Assembly (NCBI GenBank): GCA_017945845.1
Contig: CP072828.1
Location: 248,001 to 312,000 of the forward strand
DNA length: 64,000 nucleotides
Source of the DNA: Carnobacteriaceae bacterium zg-C25
Lineage (GTDB): Bacteria > Bacillota > Bacilli > Lactobacillales > Aerococcaceae
Reading direction: 5' to 3'
Part shown: positions 1 through 12,039 of the stretch, one piece after another
Layout of the letters: each line of letters starts with the position of its first letter
Numbering within the stretch: position 1 is the stretch's first letter
Program-made: the position numbers and the translations under genes
The notes under the pieces: model-generated
What the model saw: only the letters and a program-made list of their open reading frames with translations
Database searches by the model: none
What the model was told of the DNA's origin: nothing

Positions 1-123
1 GGTATGAATAACTTGGAAAAATTGTATCATTCCGGCATACATATTTGTCATAACTTTTATGGTGCAAAACGTGATGAAATGTGTTTGTTGTGTGAATCGT
101 TGTTGTCACAACATCAAGATTAA
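1..123 (+). CDS. 3' end of an unrecognised protein (partial)
   Basis: The reading frame is open from the first base and stops at TAA 121-123, giving 40 residues of a C-terminus. The fragment contains several His and Cys residues (…GIHICHNFYG…MCLLCESLL…). I do not recognise the family and too little is present to name it. The next gene starts within about 10-20 bases, so the two are probably cotranscribed. Confidence 0.55.
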   Translation, partial: GMNNLEKLYHSGIHICHNFYGAKRDEMCLLCESLLSQHQD

Positions 124-131
124 TTGAAGGG

Positions 132-1331
132 GTGAGTGATATAGATCGTCGAAATTTATGGCGTGTTGGCAGTGTTATGATTGTTGTTATCAGCTTAATT
201 GTTGTTTTTCAAATGTTAAGAATGCCCTCTCCAAAAGTGGAGATGCCAACGTATACGTTAGGAACACCGGTTCCAACACAAGCAAAGTATTACTTGAATA
301 ATGTTTCGGATGCACAAAATGTTTCTGTAAAAAAAGAACAGTTTAAAGAAGGTGTACAAACGGTAGATGTCACGTTAGATAAAACGGTCTATCAGGTGAA
401 GATTTCCGTCATTAAACCAAATTTAAAAGATATTACAAAAACAACAAATTTTGCGCGTGTGATGGCTGTAGGCGGTTCGTTAGAAACGCTATTTGGTTTA
501 TCTAGCGATTACGCAAATGATGCCAAGTTTTCTGTAGATTCTAAAACGTTATCTCCTGGAAAGCATACAATCACGTTAACGTTATTTGACCAAAGTGTTC
601 AGCAACAGGTAGAAGTGGTGGATACATCAAAAACACCTGGGAATGTTGCGGTTAAGTATCCGGTTAAAAATGTTGATTTAGTCAGTTTGATTAAATCGTA
701 TTTACAAAATGAAAAGATTGATGAATCTTCCATAGCGATGGTGTATCAAAACTTAAATACAAAAGATAAAATTGCGTTTAATGAAACAAAAACCATGCTA
801 GCTGCAGAAACAGCGTATTTGCCAATTGGCATGTTTGCTTTTGATGAAATAAAAGCGGGTAGTATTGCGCAAGAAAAGGTAAAATCGCTCATTGAAAGCA
901 TGGTGCTTGTATCGAGCTCTGATGCTTTTTCGCAAGCGGTAAGTGTATTAGGGGGGCGTGAAAAAGTTTATGCTGCTCTTAATACGTATGGGAAATCATC
1001 GGGTGTGACACAAACGATTTCTGCAACGAGTCAGCAAACAACGGCTGATTATTTAGCGCAAGTGATTCACTATTTGTATACACATCAAAATGATTATACT
1101 GATATGTTAAATTATATGAAAAGTGGGGATGCAAAAACGTTTATCTCACGTCATTTAGGGGATACACCGGTAGCGCATAAAACAGGGTATGTTGGCCAAG
1201 TAATCAATGATGTGGCGATTGTATATGAATCTACACCATATGCATTAACGTTACTATCCAGAGATATTACAGGTGTCCAATTTGTTGAAATTGCTTTTTT
1301 AATCAACGAATGGCATAAAGCAAATCAATAA
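132..1331 (+). CDS. Membrane-anchored beta-lactamase-fold (serine hydrolase-like) protein lacking the SxxK motif
   Basis: The protein has 399 residues if read from GTG 132, with one N-terminal membrane segment (about residues 13-30), a linker domain, and a C-terminal class A beta-lactamase-like fold (about 180-399). Streptococcal relatives carry the motif AASTYKLP; here the equivalent stretch (223-231) reads LAAETAYLP, so the catalytic Ser and Lys are replaced by Glu226 and Tyr229. A KTG box remains at 350-352 (HKTGYVG). It is therefore probably a non-catalytic wall- or peptidoglycan-associated protein outside the membrane. In streptococci a related gene lies just before tilS, but tilS is not next here. 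The start is uncertain: GTG 132 touches its own Shine-Dalgarno (AAGGGG), and the spacing would suit the in-frame ATA at 141 better. A terminator follows directly. Confidence 0.75.
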   Translation: MSDIDRRNLWRVGSVMIVVISLIVVFQMLRMPSPKVEMPTYTLGTPVPTQAKYYLNNVSDAQNVSVKKEQFKEGVQTVDVTLDKTVYQVKISVIKPNLKDITKTTNFARVMAVGGSLETLFGLSSDYANDAKFSVDSKTLSPGKHTITLTLFDQSVQQQVEVVDTSKTPGNVAVKYPVKNVDLVSLIKSYLQNEKIDESSIAMVYQNLNTKDKIAFNETKTMLAAETAYLPIGMFAFDEIKAGSIAQEKVKSLIESMVLVSSSDAFSQAVSVLGGREKVYAALNTYGKSSGVTQTISATSQQTTADYLAQVIHYLYTHQNDYTDMLNYMKSGDAKTFISRHLGDTPVAHKTGYVGQVINDVAIVYESTPYALTLLSRDITGVQFVEIAFLINEWHKANQ

Positions 1332-1334
1332 TTA

Positions 1335-1372
1335 AATTCGCTGTTACGTTTGAACGTAGCAGCGAATTTTTA
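1335..1372 (+). terminator. Rho-independent terminator of the beta-lactamase-like gene
   Basis: A 14-bp perfect stem (1335-1348 with 1355-1368) closes a 6-nt loop and runs into a T tract. It begins three bases after the stop codon. Confidence 0.85.
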
Positions 1373-1426
1373 TAGGCGATGTCATGTTTAGGGAAGGTCA
1401 TCAAATTTGGTTTTGCCCAAGGCAAA

Positions 1427-1475
1427 CAATAAAATAAAAGGTGTTGGTAGCTTGTAAATGGGCTACCAACACCTT
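1427..1475 (-). terminator. Rho-independent terminator of the DUF1460 gene
   Basis: A 14-bp perfect inverted repeat (1438-1451 with 1462-1475) is followed on the minus strand by a T-rich tail (TTTTATTTTATTG). It lies 26 bases beyond the minus-strand stop. Confidence 0.8.
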
Positions 1476-1501
1476 GTGCTATATAACGATAAGGTTAAAA
1501 A

Positions 1502-3634
1502 TTATTTTTCTTTTCGCACAGACATAAAACCGACACTAAGTAATAGCATTAAAATTGCAATTGGTAAGTAGGTTACAGAACCTGTTTCTGGTAATGTAGT
1601 CACTTTGTTTTCTTGTTTGTTTTCTACAGTATTTTCTTGTTTGTTACCTTGTTCGGTTGCATATACAAGAGCGTATTTAGAAAAATGTGTTGTTTTAAAT
1701 GTAACGTGTGTTTCCGTTTGAGTGAATGGAATCTCTTCTTTTGTTGTGCCATCTTCTGAAACGTAATAAACGTTTGTTACAGTGTTGCCTTTTGTTTTTG
1801 CAATAGTAACGGTAAAGTCACCTTGAACATTAACGCCGTTTTCCATCAATGTAATATCGTAAACTGATGCTAAAGCATTACCTAGAGCTTTAATTTCAGA
1901 TTCAACAGGTGTTACGGATAAAACAGTATTAGTTGTTAAGTTGTTTGCAGCAACCGTTACATCGTTTTGTGTTAATTTCTCTACGGTGTTTGCTGTCGGT
2001 GCCGTTGGCATCGTTTCAACCGGTGCAGTTGGTTCTACGGCAGGTGGTGTTTGTTGCACAAAATCTGTCGTAGGTCTGAACACAACGATACCAATTGGAC
2101 TCTTATACACGCCAAAGTAGTCAGTGATTTTTTGATCAATTACTTGACGGAATGCTTTTTGTGAAGAAGCGTGGCGCATATATGTGCCGTCTTCTTTTTG
2201 AATAATAATGCCACAGTGTGTAACGTCTAAACCAGGAATTGATGTACGCAATCCAATGTAATCACCTGTTTTGAATGTTTTTAACAATTCAGGAGTTAAT
2301 TGGTCACGTGGAATGTAATTAATTTGACGTTGTTTTGGCAATAAACCTTTAATGTATACGCCTTTAGCGCCTTCGTTTAAATTAACCACATCAGATTTTA
2401 CGATTGAAGCGTACTGAGGATCAAGTAATGCATCAGTAGCCAACATTTCATTTTCTGCAATCCAATCAGAGAAGAAATGTTTACGATTTAAATAAGTAAC
2501 GTTTCCGTCGATGTAACGTACTTTGGATAAAGCTTGAGTAAATTCAGTAGCATTTGATGAACGTTTAAAAGCTTCTATATAATCAACAAAAGTAAAGCAG
2601 TCTAATTCGTCAACCGCTACAACCAAGTGTTCTGGTGTGTTAATATCTCCAACCAAACGATTAGCTACATAAGGAGTCGCTAAGAAAAGTTTAGTCAACG
2701 CGTCTAATTGCTCTTGTGGAGTTTTTGTTTCATTTTCTTTTAAAGTTTCAAAAGCTTTATTTAACAGTTGTTGTGAACTTTCTGTTGTTTGAATTAATGC
2801 AGGTGTTGCTTGTTTTTTGAATGTGGTATTTGAGCGGAACACTAAAATACCAGTTGGGCGTTTGTAGACGTCAAAATAATCAGTTAACTTTTGATCAATT
2901 ACTTGTTTGTAAGCCGATTGTGAAGAAGCGTGACGCATATATGTGCCGTCCTCTTTTTGAATCACAATCCCACAGTGTGTAACGTCCAAACCGGCAATTG
3001 ATGTGCGCAATCCAATGTAATCACCCGTTTTAAGTTTTTTCAATGTTTCTTCAGTTAAATTTTCACGAGGAATATAGTTGATGGTGCGTTGGCGAACAGC
3101 TAACCCTTGAATGTAAGGACCGTTTGCGCCTTGATTGATTGCTACATCTTCGGATTTAATGATGTCTGCATATTCAGGTTGTGCCAATACGTCAGTCGCA
3201 ACAGTTGATGGTTCACTAAACCAATCAGAGAAGAAATGTTTTCTCTTTAAATAAGTGACTTCCCCGTTAATGTAACGAACATCACGTAAAGCAGAAATAA
3301 ATTCATCAATGTTTGATGAACGTTTAAAAGCTTCTATATAATCAACATATGTAAAACAGTCAAGTCCGTTTAAATCTAAAACTAACTGTTCGTCCGTTGT
3401 TGCATCACCTACTAAGCGGTTAGCAACGTACGGTGTTGCTTTAAAGTAATTGCTGACTAAATCCAGTTTTTCTTCTTCCGAAGCGTCAGCGTTAGATTGT
3501 AGAAGCTGGAATACTTCGTTTGCTCGTGCTCGTGAAGCAGCATCGAACTGAATTTCATAAGACTGTGCGTGTACTACTGATGGTGCAAGCAATAGTGTAA
3601 GCACTAAAAGTACACTAGTAAAAAACTTTTTCAT
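1502..3634 (-). CDS. LPxTG cell-wall-anchored protein with two DUF1460 amidase-like domains
   Basis: A 710-residue exported protein. Residues 1-23 are a signal peptide ending VHA. Two tandem domains of about 250 residues (roughly 30-270 and 285-530) are close copies of each other. Each has the DUF1460 (NlpC/P60-superfamily) features: a candidate nucleophile Cys in LDCFTYVDYIEAFKR (Cys93, Cys346) and a His in DVTHCGI (His220, His473). Then come a Pro/Thr-rich linker, a domain of about 100 residues of unknown role, and the sortase signal LPETG at 681-685 with a hydrophobic stretch and a basic tail. DUF1460 proteins are annotated as N-acetylmuramoyl-L-alanine amidase-like, so a peptidoglycan-acting enzyme fixed to the wall is likely; the substrate is inferred. 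A strong AGGAGG precedes the ATG. The gene stands alone, with a cre-like site over its promoter. Confidence 0.85.
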   Translation of the reverse strand: MKKFFTSVLLVLTLLLAPSVVHAQSYEIQFDAASRARANEVFQLLQSNADASEEEKLDLVSNYFKATPYVANRLVGDATTDEQLVLDLNGLDCFTYVDYIEAFKRSSNIDEFISALRDVRYINGEVTYLKRKHFFSDWFSEPSTVATDVLAQPEYADIIKSEDVAINQGANGPYIQGLAVRQRTINYIPRENLTEETLKKLKTGDYIGLRTSIAGLDVTHCGIVIQKEDGTYMRHASSQSAYKQVIDQKLTDYFDVYKRPTGILVFRSNTTFKKQATPALIQTTESSQQLLNKAFETLKENETKTPQEQLDALTKLFLATPYVANRLVGDINTPEHLVVAVDELDCFTFVDYIEAFKRSSNATEFTQALSKVRYIDGNVTYLNRKHFFSDWIAENEMLATDALLDPQYASIVKSDVVNLNEGAKGVYIKGLLPKQRQINYIPRDQLTPELLKTFKTGDYIGLRTSIPGLDVTHCGIIIQKEDGTYMRHASSQKAFRQVIDQKITDYFGVYKSPIGIVVFRPTTDFVQQTPPAVEPTAPVETMPTAPTANTVEKLTQNDVTVAANNLTTNTVLSVTPVESEIKALGNALASVYDITLMENGVNVQGDFTVTIAKTKGNTVTNVYYVSEDGTTKEEIPFTQTETHVTFKTTHFSKYALVYATEQGNKQENTVENKQENKVTTLPETGSVTYLPIAILMLLLSVGFMSVRKEK

Positions 3635-3681
3635 ATTTTACCTCCTAAAATTGTAAAAAATTTTTATAAAATTACAAGCAC

Positions 3682-3710
3682 AATATACCACAAACAGAAA
3701 CCGTTTTCAA
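3682..3710 (-). promoter_or_regulatory. Promoter with an overlapping cre-like (CcpA) site for the DUF1460 gene
   Basis: On the minus strand TTGAAA (3705-3710) and TATATT (3682-3687) are separated by 17 bp. The 14-mer TGAAAACGGTTTCT (3696-3709) matches 11 of the 12 fixed positions of the cre consensus and covers the -35 box. CcpA binding there would be expected to repress. The match is seen in the sequence; the regulation is inferred. Confidence 0.7.
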
Positions 3711-3857
3711 TACAAAAGCAAAATAAATTTATGAGCGTAAAAATTTTATGAATTGTGTAAAAAATATAGTTTCCATCGAAAGTTAGTCCCGCAAACCCTA
3801 TTAAAATAAAGGTTTTCAGAAAAAACGAAAAATAATGAAAAAAAGTTAAAAAAAAGG

Positions 3858-3886
3858 TTGACGGTTTCAGGTGAGTTTGATATTAT
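3858..3886 (+). promoter_or_regulatory. rRNA operon promoter
   Basis: TTGACG (3858-3863) and TATTAT (3881-3886) are spaced exactly 17 bp apart, about 160 bp before the mature 16S end, behind an A-rich upstream stretch. Confidence 0.85.
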
Positions 3887-4047
3887 AACTAAGTCGTCAA
3901 GACGACATAGCCCTTTGAAAACTAAACAAAGTAAAGACAAACCAAATGTGTAGGGATTATTAAGTCAATTAATAACCAAACAAAACAATAAATCGGATGA
4001 AAATTCGAACAAGTCAGTAATTTAAATGAGCTTTAAAAACTCAAATT
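3887..4047 (+). other. rRNA operon leader with boxA-like element and 16S processing stem
   Basis: The leader holds a boxA-like CCTTTGAAAAC near 3912, typical of antitermination in Firmicutes rrn operons. Bases 3918-3929 pair perfectly with 5640-5651 on the far side of 16S (12 bp), the expected RNase III processing stem. There is no coding signal in this stretch. Confidence 0.7.
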
Positions 4048-5608
<1,561 letters not shown>

Positions 5609-5693
5609 AAAAGAAGGAATGCACAAAGGAGTTTTTACATTGTTTAGTTTTGAGAGGGTTATCTAAGTGAAAAGATAAACCACTCAAAGAGTT

Positions 5694-5766
5694 GGGGGAT
5701 TAGCTCAGCTGGGAGAGCGCCTGCTTTGCACGCAGGAGGTCAGCGGTTCGATCCCGCTATTCTCCA
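5694..5766 (+). tRNA. tRNA-Ala (anticodon TGC)
   Basis: A full cloverleaf in the 16S-23S spacer. The acceptor GGGGGAT pairs with ATTCTCC including two G-U pairs, the anticodon loop is TTTGCAC, and the T arm is normal. CCA is not encoded. It is the only tRNA in this spacer; there is no tRNA-Ile. Confidence 0.95.
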
Positions 5767-5800
5767 TGTACCTGAAAGGGTACAAACAGACCTTTGACAA

Positions 5801-5813
5801 CTGAATACAATTA
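5801..5813 (+). other. 5' half of the 23S processing stem
   Basis: CTGAATACAATTA here is the perfect reverse complement of 8873-8885 downstream of 23S. The 13-bp stem would bring the two ends of the 23S precursor together for RNase III. A boxA-like CCTTTGACAAC lies just upstream. Confidence 0.75.
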
Positions 5814-5923
5814 AGTAAAACAAACCAAAAATTTTACCGAGAAACAGAAATGTTTGAAAAAAGAGTTTTTTAATGAAAAACGAATCGCGTTTAAACTCAT
5901 ATTGATCATAGATTAGTATGGTA

Positions 5924-8840
<2,917 letters not shown>

Positions 8841-8923
8841 AGAAACGTGAGAAAGTGAGTAGGTTTGGTTAATAATTGTATTCAGTGGTGAGAGGTTTGA
8901 AAGAACTTTTCGAAAAAGAATAA

Positions 8924-9041
8924 GTGTGGTAATGATGGAAAGAAGGACACACCTGTACCCATGTCGAACACAGCAGTTAAGCTTCTTATCGCCGATGGTA
9001 GTTGGAGGGAAACTTCCCGCAAGAGTAGGACGTTGCCACGC
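8924..9041 (+). rRNA. rrf: 5S ribosomal RNA, first copy
   Basis: 118 nt with the conserved block ACACCTGTACCCATGTCGAA and a closing helix GTGTGG with CCACGC. It lies in the standard place about 80 nt after 23S. It differs from the second copy mainly in the helix ends and at two bases in the AACTTCCCGC loop region. Confidence 0.95.
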
Positions 9042-9050
9042 TTATAATAA

Positions 9051-9123
9051 TCCGCTTTAGCTCAGTCGGTAGAGCGCATGACTGTTAATCATGATGTCGT
9101 AGGTTCAAGTCCTACAAGCGGAG
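9051..9123 (+). tRNA. tRNA-Asn (anticodon GTT)
   Basis: A canonical cloverleaf with acceptor TCCGCTT/AAGCGGA, anticodon loop CTGTTAA, and discriminator G. CCA is not encoded. It starts 10 nt after the first 5S. Confidence 0.95.
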
Positions 9124-9126
9124 TTC

Positions 9127-9149
9127 AAAACGCCTAGGCGTTTTTTTTT
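9127..9149 (+). terminator. Terminator-like hairpin inside the tRNA cluster
   Basis: A self-complementary AAAACGCC/GGCGTTTT palindrome is followed by nine T. It has terminator form between tRNA-Asn and tRNA-Thr. The perfect dyad leaves only a tight loop of about 4 nt, so termination may be partial and the downstream tRNAs could still be transcribed by read-through. Confidence 0.55.
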
Positions 9150-9156
9150 AGACTAA

Positions 9157-9229
9157 GCCGGCTTAGCTCAGTTGGTAGAGCATCTGATTTGTAATCAGAG
9201 GGTCGAGGGTTCAAGTCCTTTAGCCGGCA
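9157..9229 (+). tRNA. tRNA-Thr (anticodon TGT)
   Basis: Cloverleaf with acceptor GCCGGCT/AGCCGGC, anticodon loop TTTGTAA and discriminator A. The T stem GAGGG/CCTTT uses two G-U pairs. CCA is not encoded. Confidence 0.93.
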
Positions 9230-9237
9230 TAGAGAAT

Positions 9238-9309
9238 GCGAAAGTAGTTCAGTGGTAGAACACCACCTTGCCAAGGTGGGGGTCGCGGGTTCGAACCCCG
9301 TCTTTCGCT
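9238..9309 (+). tRNA. tRNA-Gly (anticodon GCC)
   Basis: Cloverleaf of 72 nt with acceptor GCGAAAG/CTTTCGC, anticodon GCC within TTGCCAA, a standard GGTTCGAAC T loop and discriminator T. CCA is not encoded. Confidence 0.95.
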
Positions 9310-9327
9310 TGTGTGAAGAGCACAGAT

Positions 9328-9412
9328 GCCGGGGTGGCGGAACTGGCAGACGCACAGGACTTAAAATCCTGCGGTGGTTAACACCGTACCGGTTCGATTC
9401 CGGTCCTCGGCA
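9328..9412 (+). tRNA. tRNA-Leu (anticodon TAA)
   Basis: A class II tRNA of 85 nt with a long variable arm (GGTGGTTAACACC), acceptor GCCGGGG/CCTCGGC with a G-U pair, and anticodon loop CTTAAAA. CCA is not encoded. Confidence 0.95.
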
Positions 9413-9439
9413 TATCAGTTAAATCTGGTAATTGAATAA

Positions 9440-9557
9440 ATGTGGTAATGATGGAAAGAAGGACACACCTGTACCCATGTCGAACACAGCAGTTAAGCTT
9501 CTTATCGCCGATGGTAGTTGGAGGGAAACCTCCTGCAAGAGTAGGACGTTGCCACGT
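9440..9557 (+). rRNA. rrf: 5S ribosomal RNA, second copy
   Basis: A second 118-nt 5S gene in the same operon, after four tRNAs. The core matches the first copy closely, with differences at the helix ends (ATGTGG with CCACGT) and in the AACCTCCTGC segment. A T run follows at once (CGTTTTTTTATTTTTG). Two intact 5S genes in one operon suggest fusion of two rrn/tRNA tails. Confidence 0.95.
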
Positions 9558-9569
9558 TTTTTTATTTTT

Positions 9570-9642
9570 GCTGCTTTAGCTCAGTCGGTAGAGCGTCACC
9601 TTGGTAAGGTGGAGGTCACGGGTTCAATCCCCGTAAGTAGCT
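9570..9642 (+). tRNA. tRNA-Thr (anticodon GGT)
   Basis: Cloverleaf with acceptor GCTGCTT/AAGTAGC and anticodon loop TTGGTAA. With the TGT isoacceptor at 9157 this makes two Thr tRNAs in one cluster. CCA is not encoded. Confidence 0.93.
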
Positions 9643-9780
9643 TTATTGATTTTGGCGCAATTAGTAAAATTAATATTTAATTTATTAAATAGATGTATTA
9701 ATTAAATAGAGTAGATGCTTAATATCATTAAGGGTGAGCTTTGTGTCAACAACTCTAAAATTTATACAATTAGTCATTAT

Positions 9781-9819
9781 AAAAGGCGTATCGATTAAGG
9801 CTATTGATACGTCTTTTTT
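9781..9819 (+). terminator. Terminator of the rRNA/tRNA operon
   Basis: A 14-bp stem (9781-9794 with 9802-9815, two G-U pairs) ends in a run of seven T. Confidence 0.85.
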
Positions 9820-9912
9820 TGTATGTGTACATGAATGTACCGATTGATTTTTGATGCAAAAAATAAAAATCGAAAAATTGATGACTGTAATTGAACGTCA
9901 TTTAAAATAGAC

Positions 9913-9933
9913 GTTAAGCGTTATCAAACGCTT
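9913..9933 (+). promoter_or_regulatory. cre-like / LacI-family operator dyad
   Basis: AAGCGTT and AACGCTT form a perfect 7-bp dyad with a 4-bp spacer (9916-9933). The 14-mer at 9913-9926 matches 10 of 12 fixed cre positions. It lies just upstream of the -35 box, so either CcpA or a local LacI-family regulator could bind. Regulation is inferred. Confidence 0.55.
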
Positions 9934-9943
9934 TTGTATAAGG

Positions 9944-9973
9944 TTGTCAATATGAGCGTGAGTAGGTTATAAT
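9944..9973 (+). promoter_or_regulatory. Promoter of the ABC transporter operon
   Basis: TTGTCA (9944-9949) and TATAAT (9968-9973) with an 18-bp spacer, 120 bp before the first start codon. Confidence 0.75.
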
Positions 9974-10092
9974 GAATAGTGGACACTGATTAAATTTAAG
10001 AAAATATTTAATTTTAAAAAAATAAAAAGGTGTTTTAAATTAAAAAATTTGGTAAAATATAATTATCTTATTTTATACGTTGGAGGCAAAAG

Positions 10093-11163
10093 ATGATTGA
10101 AGTTATCGGCTTAAACAAAGTCTTTGATAACGGTTTTGAAGCATTAAAATCCGTTGATTTTACAATTGAGCAAGGAGATTTGGTTTGTTTATTAGGCCCT
10201 AGTGGTTGTGGTAAATCAACTATTTTAAATATGATTGCAGGATTATTGCAACCTACAGGTGGCGATATTAAATTTAATGGTAATTCAGTTGTTAAAACAG
10301 AGCCAAAAGATCGTAATATTGGTTTTGTATTTCAAAATTACGCGTTATATCCACATATGACGGTTTTAGAAAACGTTATGTTCCCATTGACAGTTGGTGC
10401 AAACAAAATGGCTAAAGAGCAAGCAAAACAAGTTGCTGAAGAGTATATGAAATTGACTAATATTGAAGAATTAGCCAATAAAAAGCCATCAACTTTATCT
10501 GGTGGTCAACAACAACGTGTTGCCATTACGCGTGCACTTGTTCAAAAACCCGAAGTGTTATTGTTAGATGAGCCTTTAAGTAACTTAGATGCGCGTTTAC
10601 GTTTGAAAATTCGTGAAGAAATTCGTCGCTTGGTTAAAGAAGTTGGTATTACAACAATTTTCGTAACACATGACCAAGAAGAAGCGTTATCGATTTCTGA
10701 TAAAATCATTTTAATGAACGAGGGGGTTATTCAACAAAATGATGATCCTCAAAACTTATATTTAGAGCCAGCGAATTTATTTGTTGCTAAATTTATTGGT
10801 AACCCAATCATTAATACATTTAACGTTCAAGTAGCAAATGGCAAAGTTGTTCATGAAGCCTTTTCATTTGAAACGGATAAACTATTTACCGATCGCTTTA
10901 AACGTCCTTTAACGGATGGACAGTACACAATTGCTATTCGTCCAGAAGACGTTGTACCATCTGAAGTCGGTTTAATTAGTTCTCCGGTTACGGGTGTTGA
11001 GTTAATTGGTCGCGAACGTATTTTACATTTTACAGCGGGTAGTACACCGATGAAGTCTATCGTAAGTGTAGAACGTCAAATTGTCGAAGAAGATACGATA
11101 ACATTTGATTTTAGTTATCACAAAGTGTTTATATTTGATGAAAATGGAGAGCGTGTATACTAA
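10093..11163 (+). CDS. ugpC: ABC transporter ATP-binding protein (MsmK/UgpC-type)
   Basis: A 356-residue ATPase of the carbohydrate uptake CUT1 class, on the inner face of the membrane. Visible motifs are Walker A GPSGCGKST (about 34-42), the Q-loop around FVFQNYALYPHM, the signature LSGGQQQR, Walker B VLLLDEPLSNLD, and the H-loop FVTHDQEEA. A TOBE-like regulatory domain fills about 240-356. The GGAGG at 10082 fixes the start. It is the first gene of a five-gene operon, and its stop overlaps the next start (TAATG). The symbol marks family resemblance. Substrate specificity cannot be read from the ATPase. Confidence 0.88.
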   Translation: MIEVIGLNKVFDNGFEALKSVDFTIEQGDLVCLLGPSGCGKSTILNMIAGLLQPTGGDIKFNGNSVVKTEPKDRNIGFVFQNYALYPHMTVLENVMFPLTVGANKMAKEQAKQVAEEYMKLTNIEELANKKPSTLSGGQQQRVAITRALVQKPEVLLLDEPLSNLDARLRLKIREEIRRLVKEVGITTIFVTHDQEEALSISDKIILMNEGVIQQNDDPQNLYLEPANLFVAKFIGNPIINTFNVQVANGKVVHEAFSFETDKLFTDRFKRPLTDGQYTIAIRPEDVVPSEVGLISSPVTGVELIGRERILHFTAGSTPMKSIVSVERQIVEEDTITFDFSYHKVFIFDENGERVY

Positions 11164-12038
11164 TGAAAACTTATAACCCAGATAATCAAAAGCGCGCATG
11201 GTTATTTTTACTACCCGCGTTACTCATTATTGTTATGTTTAACATTTATCCACTAATTCGTGCGTTTTTAATGAGTTTTCAAGGTGGAACGATTTTACGA
11301 CCACGTTTTGTAGGTGTTGAAAACTACACGCAAGTAGTTAGTGATCCTGTTTTTCATAAAGCAATTGGCAATACAGCAATGTATGCGTTTATCGTTGTTC
11401 CGGTTGCACTTATTATTTCAATAGCGATTGCATGGGCAATTTTTGAAAAAGTAAAAATGAAATCATTTTTTGAAACAATCTTTTTCATGCCGTATGTAAC
11501 GAGTACAATTGCGATTGGTATCGTATTTAGATATTTCTTTAACGGAAATTATGGATTAGTAAATTACGTATTGAGTATTTTTAATATTCCCGGTATCAAT
11601 TGGCTTGATGATGTCAATATGAGTATGCCAACATTAATTATTTTTGGTATATGGACAAGTTTAGCCTTCAACATTATCATTTTATTAGCTGGATTTAGAA
11701 ATATTGATAAAGAACATTTTACAATTGCGAAAATGTTTGGAGCAAGTGAGCGTGAAATTTTTTGGCGCATTACTTTCCCACAATTACTGCCAACAATTGG
11801 TTTCTTATTAACGGTAAACTTAATTGGAGCGTTTAAAATCTATACACAAGTGTATGCATTATTTGGTGGACAAGCTGGTTTGGCAAACAGTGCAACAACT
11901 GCAGTTTACTACATTTACGACAAATTCCACGTACTTGGAAGACCAGGGTTAGCTATGGCAGCAACAGTGGTATTGTTTATCATTATTTTATGTTCAACAT
12001 TCTTACAAAATCGATTGTTGAAGAAAATGGAGGGATAA
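11163..12038 (+). CDS. ugpA: ABC transporter permease, UgpA/MalF-type
   Basis: A 291-residue inner-membrane permease with six predicted membrane segments. It has the EAA-type cytoplasmic loop (…AKMFGASEREIFWRITFPQL…) that docks to the ATPase. It pairs with the UgpE-like permease encoded next to form the channel of a CUT1 importer. It starts at the overlapping TAATG of the ATPase gene, which implies translational coupling. The symbol indicates resemblance to glycerol-3-phosphate-type systems; sugar permeases look much the same. Confidence 0.87.
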   Translation: MKTYNPDNQKRAWLFLLPALLIIVMFNIYPLIRAFLMSFQGGTILRPRFVGVENYTQVVSDPVFHKAIGNTAMYAFIVVPVALIISIAIAWAIFEKVKMKSFFETIFFMPYVTSTIAIGIVFRYFFNGNYGLVNYVLSIFNIPGINWLDDVNMSMPTLIIFGIWTSLAFNIIILLAGFRNIDKEHFTIAKMFGASEREIFWRITFPQLLPTIGFLLTVNLIGAFKIYTQVYALFGGQAGLANSATTAVYYIYDKFHVLGRPGLAMAATVVLFIIILCSTFLQNRLLKKMEG

Positions 12039-12039
12039 A

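Larger units (their letters stand above)
9643..10092 (+). other. Intergenic region between the rRNA/tRNA operon and the ABC operon
   Basis: 450 bases without a credible gene. It holds the terminator at 9781-9819, the cre-like dyad at 9913-9933 and the promoter at 9944-9973. From 9974 to 10080 lies an AT-rich leader in which I see no clear element, and the GGAGG of the next gene is at 10082-10086. Confidence 0.7.

Noticed and set aside
3746-3940. Minus-strand frame of 64 codons before 16S
   Set aside because: It covers the rRNA promoter and leader.
9134-9680. Short open frames over the tRNA and second 5S genes
   Set aside because: They overlap well-formed tRNA and 5S genes.
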